The notes below the pieces were generated by a model. The model made no database searches, had not been told where the DNA came from, and was given only the letters and a program-made list of their open reading frames with translations. Below, piece after piece: positions 60,027 to 64,000 of a DNA stretch of 64,000 nt. Origin of the DNA: Ferrovibrio sp965278975 (lineage in GTDB: Bacteria; Pseudomonadota; Alphaproteobacteria; Ferrovibrionales; Ferrovibrionaceae); assembly GCF_965278975.1 (NCBI RefSeq), contig NZ_OZ257126.1, positions 1-64,000 on the forward strand, in the 5' to 3' direction. The translations under genes and the position numbers were made by a program. Each line of letters starts with the position of its first letter. Position 1 is the stretch's first letter.

Positions 60027-61502
60027 ATGAAATCCACGCTCTGGCAGCGCATGCATGATGCGATCTGCGGCCAAGGCTGCGATCAGCTCGTTGATGCCGA
60101 ACAGCGCCGCCTGGGGCGGGCCTTCGAGGCGGAAGAATACGAAGGCCTCAAGCTCGCGATCAATCTGCGCTTCGTCGCCCTGGCTATCGTTGCCACGCTG
60201 CTGACCACCGAGATGCGCTGGCCGCTGGCGATCAACTATTACCCCTGGCTGCTGGCGCTGGCGCTTTCCGCCTATATCCAGCTTCTGGTGCGCAAGCCGG
60301 GCATCGACCGGCCCTGGATGCACTGGCTGTTCCCGTTCATCGACATGGCCTTCATCGGCGCCGCCATCGCGCTGCCGAACCCGTTCGATCCGAACCCGCT
60401 ACCGCCGCCGATGATGCTCAGCTTCGATACGGTGCTGTATCTGCCGTTGTTCCTGGCGCTCGCGGCGCTGGGCCAGTCGGCCCGCACGGTGTTCTTCACC
60501 ACGCTGGCGGCGATGATCACCTGGGCGGTGGTCACGGTCAGCATCGCGATACGGCCCGGTGTCGACACCATGCTGCTGCCGATGAATGTCGCCAATATCT
60601 CGGCCCTGGACCGCCTCGCCTTCCTGCTCGATCCCTGGCGGGTTTCCTATGGCGACATGATCCGCCGCATCGTGCTGATCGGGCTGATCGGCGTCATCCT
60701 CATGGTAGCCGCCGTGCGCGCCCGCCATCTGGTGGCACGCCAGATCGAGAGCGAACGCGGCCGGCGCAACCTCGCCCGCCATTTCTCGCCGCATATCGCC
60801 GAGGAATTGCAGCGCATGGACGATCCGCTCGGCGCCGTCAGCCAGCTTGATGCCGCCGTGCTGTTCGCCGACCTTGTTGGCTTCACCCGGCTTTCCGATG
60901 ATATGTCGCCAGCCCAGACTATCGCGCTACTGCGCGAGGTGCATCGCCGCCTGGCCCATGCCGTGGCCGAGCAGCAGGGCACACTGGACAAGTATCTCGG
61001 CGACGGCATCATGGCTTCCTTCGGCACGCCGCGCGCTGGCCTGCGCGATGCTTCCTCCGCCCTGCTTGCCGCCCGCGCCATGCATCAGGCCATCGAGCAA
61101 CTGAACCGCCAACGCGCCCCTCTGCGCCAACCGGCCTTGCAGCTTGCCGTTGGCCTGCATTTCGGCCCGCTGACGCTCGGCAATATTGGCGATGAGCACC
61201 GCGTCGAATATGCCCTGGTCGGCGAAACCGTCAACGTGGCGCACCGCCTGGAGCAGATGACGCGCAATGTCGGCGCCTCACTCTGCATCAGCGAAGCCTT
61301 CGTCGAACGGCTGAAGCACGAAACCCGGGGTGATCTGGCGCCGCTGCGTGACCTTACCGAGATGCGCCCCCAGGCGATCCGTGGCCTGCGCGAACGCATG
61401 GTGGTGTGGATGCTGCCGCGCGATGGCGCCGCACTGCCCGGCGCTCCGGCACCCGAGGCCGGCAGTACGCCGCAGCCCGAAACCCCGCCGACGATCCATT
61501 AA
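60027..61502 (+). CDS. Membrane adenylate/guanylate cyclase, class III
   Basis: A 491-residue class III nucleotide cyclase. About six membrane helices lie within residues 46-231, followed by a short linker (ARHFSPHIAEEL) and the cyclase domain. Metal Asp residues are D282 (LFADLVGFTRL) and D326 (YLGDGIMASFG); transition-state residues N403 and R407 lie in VNVAHRLEQ. The purine-contact Lys is K322, with Glu (E394) at the usual Asp position. A Pro-rich tail ends the protein. It would make cAMP in response to a membrane signal; a calcineurin-type phosphodiesterase is at 15384. Confidence 0.92.
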   Translation: MKSTLWQRMHDAICGQGCDQLVDAEQRRLGRAFEAEEYEGLKLAINLRFVALAIVATLLTTEMRWPLAINYYPWLLALALSAYIQLLVRKPGIDRPWMHWLFPFIDMAFIGAAIALPNPFDPNPLPPPMMLSFDTVLYLPLFLALAALGQSARTVFFTTLAAMITWAVVTVSIAIRPGVDTMLLPMNVANISALDRLAFLLDPWRVSYGDMIRRIVLIGLIGVILMVAAVRARHLVARQIESERGRRNLARHFSPHIAEELQRMDDPLGAVSQLDAAVLFADLVGFTRLSDDMSPAQTIALLREVHRRLAHAVAEQQGTLDKYLGDGIMASFGTPRAGLRDASSALLAARAMHQAIEQLNRQRAPLRQPALQLAVGLHFGPLTLGNIGDEHRVEYALVGETVNVAHRLEQMTRNVGASLCISEAFVERLKHETRGDLAPLRDLTEMRPQAIRGLRERMVVWMLPRDGAALPGAPAPEAGSTPQPETPPTIH

Positions 61503-61507
61503 ACGCC

Positions 61508-61789
61508 ATGCCGCTGTTCAAGCTCCGCAGCGCCAGCGAGCGCGACCTGTTGCCCTGGTGGCATCCCTGGGCCTTGATGCGCAGCGCCTGGAATCTGGCC
61601 TTCTCGGCAGCACTCGGTGCCGCTATCGGCTTCCTCTGCGTCGAGTTCCTGGCGCAGATCCTGGCGCGCTTCAGCGATGATGACTGGCGGCAATGGAGCG
61701 AGCGGCTGCACTGGCTCGGCTGGGTGCTGGGTTGTTTTGTCGCCTTTGTCAGCTATATGGCGTATCGTATGGAAGACGCTCAAGAGTAA
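61508..61789 (+). CDS. Small hypothetical membrane protein
   Basis: A 93-residue protein from the ATG at 61508. Two hydrophobic helices (about 29-51 and 69-86) flank a charged loop RFSDDDWRQWSERLH, with a basic N-terminus. I do not recognise the family. It lies 5 nt after the cyclase stop and 10 nt before tldE, so it is probably cotranscribed with these. Its function is unknown. Confidence 0.62.
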   Translation: MPLFKLRSASERDLLPWWHPWALMRSAWNLAFSAALGAAIGFLCVEFLAQILARFSDDDWRQWSERLHWLGWVLGCFVAFVSYMAYRMEDAQE

Positions 61790-61799
61790 GTGGATAATC

Positions 61800-63155
61800 A
61801 TGACTGATTTCAATACACGCGCTGATGATGCCAAATCCCTGCTCGGTGATCTGATCGCTGCCGCCCGCAAGGCCGGCGCCGATGCCGCCGATGCCGTCTA
61901 CCATGAAAGCCGCTCGCTTTCCGCCGGTGTGCGGCTGGGCCAGCCGGAAGACGTGGAAAGCTCGGAGAGCCGCGAAATCGGCCTGCGCGTGCTGATCGGC
62001 CAGCGCCAGGCCTGCGTCTCCACCACCGATTTCGGCAAGGAAGCCGTGGCCGCCCTGATCGAGCGCGGCGTGGCAATGGCGAAGCTGGCACCGGAGGACA
62101 AATTCTGCGGCCTCGCCGATGCGTCGGAACTGGCCACCAATGCCGTGGACCTTGATCAGCTCGATGGCGTCGAACTCGACATGGCGCAGTTGCTGGACCG
62201 CGCCAAGATTTGCGAAGCCGCTGCCCTGGCCGTCAACGGCGTGACCAATTCCGAAGGCGCCTCGGCCTCGCGCAGCCTGGGGCTTACGGCCTATGCCGCC
62301 TCCAATGGATTCAGCGGCGCCGGCTTCAGCGGCTCGCACAGCCTCTCGGCTGTCGCCATCGCCGGCAAGGATACCGGCATGGAGCGCGATTACGATTATG
62401 GCGCCACGCTGCATTTTGCCGATCTCGCCGCGCCCGAAGTGATCGGCCGCTCGGCCGGCGAGCGCGCCGTGCGCCGGCTCAATCCGCGCAAGATCGAAAG
62501 CCAGGCCTTGCCGGTGGTGTACGAGAACCGCGTCGCCAACAGCCTGATCGGCCATCTTTCCGGTGCCATCAATGGCGCGGCGGTGGCGCGCGGCACTTCT
62601 TTCCTAAAAGACAAGATGGGCGAGGAAATCTTCGCCCCCGGCCTTGATGTGATCGACGATCCGCTGCGGCCGCGCGGCTTCCGCTCGCGCTGGTTCGACA
62701 TGGAAGGCGTGGCGCGCCAGCGCCGCAAGCTGATCGACCAGGGCCGCCTCACCACCTGGCTGATGGATTGCGCCACCGCACGCCAGCTTGGCCTCAAGAG
62801 CACCGGTCATGCCTCGCGCGGCACGTCCTCGCCGCCTTCGCCCGGCGCCACCAATCTTTATCTCAGCCCCGGCCAACAGAGCGTCGAGGAATTGCTCAGC
62901 GGCATCAAGCGCGGGCTCTATGTGATCGAGATGATGGGCTCGTCAATTAACCCGCTCAACGGCGACTACAGCCGGGGCGCCGCCGGCTTCCTGATCGAGA
63001 ATGGCAAGCTGACCGAACCGGTTTCGGAAATCACCATCGCCGGCAATCTCAAGGAGATGTTCAAGCGCATCACCCCGGCGAGCGACCTGGTATTCCGCTA
63101 TGGCACCGATGCCCCCACCCTGCTGGTGGAAGGCATGACCATCGCCGGGCGCTGA
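61800..63155 (+). CDS. tldE: TldE/PmbA metalloprotease subunit
   Basis: The partner of TldD in a heterodimeric zinc protease; TldE itself lacks the HExxxH zinc motif but contributes to the peptide tunnel. The 451-residue product has ADAVYHESRSLSAGVRLGQPEDVESSESREIGLRV at the start, and SSINPLNGDYSRGAAGFLIENGKLTEPVSEITIAGNL at the end; the regular block TSFLKDKMGEEIFAPGLDV is typical. The frame extends upstream but the ATG at 61800 fits family length. Its partner gene tldD is at 49488. cysQ follows after 2 nt. Confidence 0.96.
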   Translation: MTDFNTRADDAKSLLGDLIAAARKAGADAADAVYHESRSLSAGVRLGQPEDVESSESREIGLRVLIGQRQACVSTTDFGKEAVAALIERGVAMAKLAPEDKFCGLADASELATNAVDLDQLDGVELDMAQLLDRAKICEAAALAVNGVTNSEGASASRSLGLTAYAASNGFSGAGFSGSHSLSAVAIAGKDTGMERDYDYGATLHFADLAAPEVIGRSAGERAVRRLNPRKIESQALPVVYENRVANSLIGHLSGAINGAAVARGTSFLKDKMGEEIFAPGLDVIDDPLRPRGFRSRWFDMEGVARQRRKLIDQGRLTTWLMDCATARQLGLKSTGHASRGTSSPPSPGATNLYLSPGQQSVEELLSGIKRGLYVIEMMGSSINPLNGDYSRGAAGFLIENGKLTEPVSEITIAGNLKEMFKRITPASDLVFRYGTDAPTLLVEGMTIAGR

Positions 63156-63157
63156 TC

Positions 63158-63952
63158 ATGCGCCATCTGGAGGATCGCCCGCTGCTGCTGGATGCCGTGC
63201 GCGAAGCCGGCACGCTGGCGCTGAAGTATTTCCGCGACGGCGTGAAATCCTGGAACAAGCAGCCGAACGATCCGGTTTCGGAAGCCGATATCGCCATCGA
63301 CAAGCTGCTGCGCGCCCGGCTGGTGGATACCCGGCCCGGCTATGGCTGGCTGTCGGAGGAAAGCGCCTCGGCGGCGGCCGTGGGCGATGCCGCCACCTGG
63401 GTGGTGGACCCGATCGACGGCACCCGCGCCTTCATCGCCGGTAAGCCGGAATTCACTGTCAGCGTTGCGCTGATGGCGGAAGGCCAGCCGGTGCTGGCGG
63501 CGATCTACAATCCCGCCACCGATGAATTCTATGAAGCCGCCAGCGGCGACGGCGCCAAGCTGAACGGCAAGCCGATCCGCGCCTCCGGCCATGGCGCCCT
63601 GGCGGAAGCCCGCCTGCTGGCCAGCCGCCGCACCTTCGACCGCCATGGCTGGCTCGCCCGCACCGGCAAGGCGGAATTCGAGCACCGCAATTCCATCGCC
63701 TATCGCATGGCTTTGGTGGCGGCGGGCCGCTTCGATGCGGCGATCAGTCTAAGCGAAAAGAGCGACTGGGATATCGCAGCCGCCGATCTGGTGGTGCGCG
63801 AAGCCGGCGGCCGCATCAGCACCGCCGATGGCCTGGCGCTGCGCTATGACGCGCGGCGCCACCGCCATCCCAGCGTGATCGCCACCGGCCCGTGGCTGCA
63901 TGATGAACTGGTCGACCTGCTCAAGACGCGCAAGCACGACGGCCACGATTAA
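63158..63952 (+). CDS. cysQ: Inositol-monophosphatase-family 3'(2'),5'-bisphosphate nucleotidase-like protein
   Basis: A 264-residue magnesium-dependent phosphatase of the IMPase family, most likely CysQ (PAP phosphatase), which clears 3'-phosphoadenosine phosphate during sulfate assimilation. The metal site is DPIDGTRAFIAGKPEFTVSVAL, with upstream EES in WLSEESAS and downstream SDWDIAAADLVVREAGG. The alternative is inositol or histidinol phosphatase. It follows tldE by 2 nt, a conserved alphaproteobacterial order, and its stop overlaps that of the next convergent gene. Confidence 0.88.
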   Translation: MRHLEDRPLLLDAVREAGTLALKYFRDGVKSWNKQPNDPVSEADIAIDKLLRARLVDTRPGYGWLSEESASAAAVGDAATWVVDPIDGTRAFIAGKPEFTVSVALMAEGQPVLAAIYNPATDEFYEAASGDGAKLNGKPIRASGHGALAEARLLASRRTFDRHGWLARTGKAEFEHRNSIAYRMALVAAGRFDAAISLSEKSDWDIAAADLVVREAGGRISTADGLALRYDARRHRHPSVIATGPWLHDELVDLLKTRKHDGHD

Positions 63953-64000
63953 GCGCTTTTCCTGATCCACACCGCCGTGTCATGGAAGGCGGCACCGCCA
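63949..64000 (-). CDS. C-terminal tail of an unidentified gene (cut by window edge)
   Basis: On the minus strand an open frame runs from the window end to a TAA at 63949 and encodes GGAAFHDTAVWIRKSA, which looks protein-like but is too short to assign. Its stop overlaps the cysQ stop by 4 nt, like other convergent pairs here. Confidence 0.4.
   Translation of the reverse strand, partial: GGAAFHDTAVWIRKSA

Noticed and set aside
58413..60323. A 636-codon open frame antisense to ubiD.
   Set aside because: Antisense shadow; composition typical of complementary-strand frames in GC-rich DNA.

Overview
The window is a 64 kb GC-rich chromosomal segment from an alphaproteobacterium. A Rhodospirillales-like lineage is the best guess: the replication genes are intact (rpsT, rhodanese, dnaA, dnaN, recF, gyrB), the aa3 cytochrome oxidase cluster has the alphaproteobacterial order with a CoxF-like mini-ORF, and there is a thrC-M16 peptidase-acetyltransferase block. 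The genus cannot be fixed from this sequence alone. I found no phage, IS element, CRISPR array, tRNA or rRNA. Most of the window is core genome with catabolic and transport inserts.

Layout. 1-5831: a divergent hexuronate catabolism locus. A TRAP transporter (dctPQM) reads left; a FadR-type regulator, 5-dehydro-4-deoxyglucarate dehydratase, uronate dehydrogenase and galactarolactone isomerase read right. 5828-14537: a membrane protein, rpsT with a clear promoter and terminator, about 0.6 kb of noncoding DNA, rhodanese, dnaA, dnaN, recF and gyrB. 14557-17718: a hydrolase, a calcineurin-type phosphodiesterase, a small secreted protein and an orphan Bug-type binding protein. 17932-24843: a peptide ABC transporter operon ending in a gamma-glutamyltransferase. 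24837-26392: a carboxymuconolactone decarboxylase-like protein divergent from an HxlR regulator, plus a lipoprotein. 26507-31002: ispH, thrB, rnhA, peroxiredoxin, a DsbD-N protein and yqgE.

30999-34597: a periplasmic binding protein translationally coupled to a chemoreceptor with a TorS-like ectodomain. 34700-45816: a long leftward run of ctaC, ctaD, ctaB, coxF-like, ctaG, ctaE, DUF983, surf1, M32 peptidase, thrC, M16 peptidase and acetyltransferase. 46030-49365: a soluble PAS-PAS-histidine kinase-PAS-GGDEF-EAL protein divergent from ctaC; its third PAS resembles the FixL haem pocket, and a RegR/RegA-like box lies between the two genes. 49488-64000: tldD, cysE, a monohaem cytochrome, gshA, rsmE, ubiA, a Cys-rich protein, a possible 2-oxoglutarate oxygenase, an EamA transporter, ubiD, an adenylate cyclase, tldE, cysQ and the tail of one more gene.

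The most promising unusual systems are the coupled binding protein/chemoreceptor pair and the putative haem-PAS kinase/phosphodiesterase facing the cytochrome oxidase operon. All nine convergent gene junctions overlap, abut or are separated by at most 8 nt, so none has room for an ordinary intergenic terminator. Every functional assignment is from sequence reading only; no database search was run.
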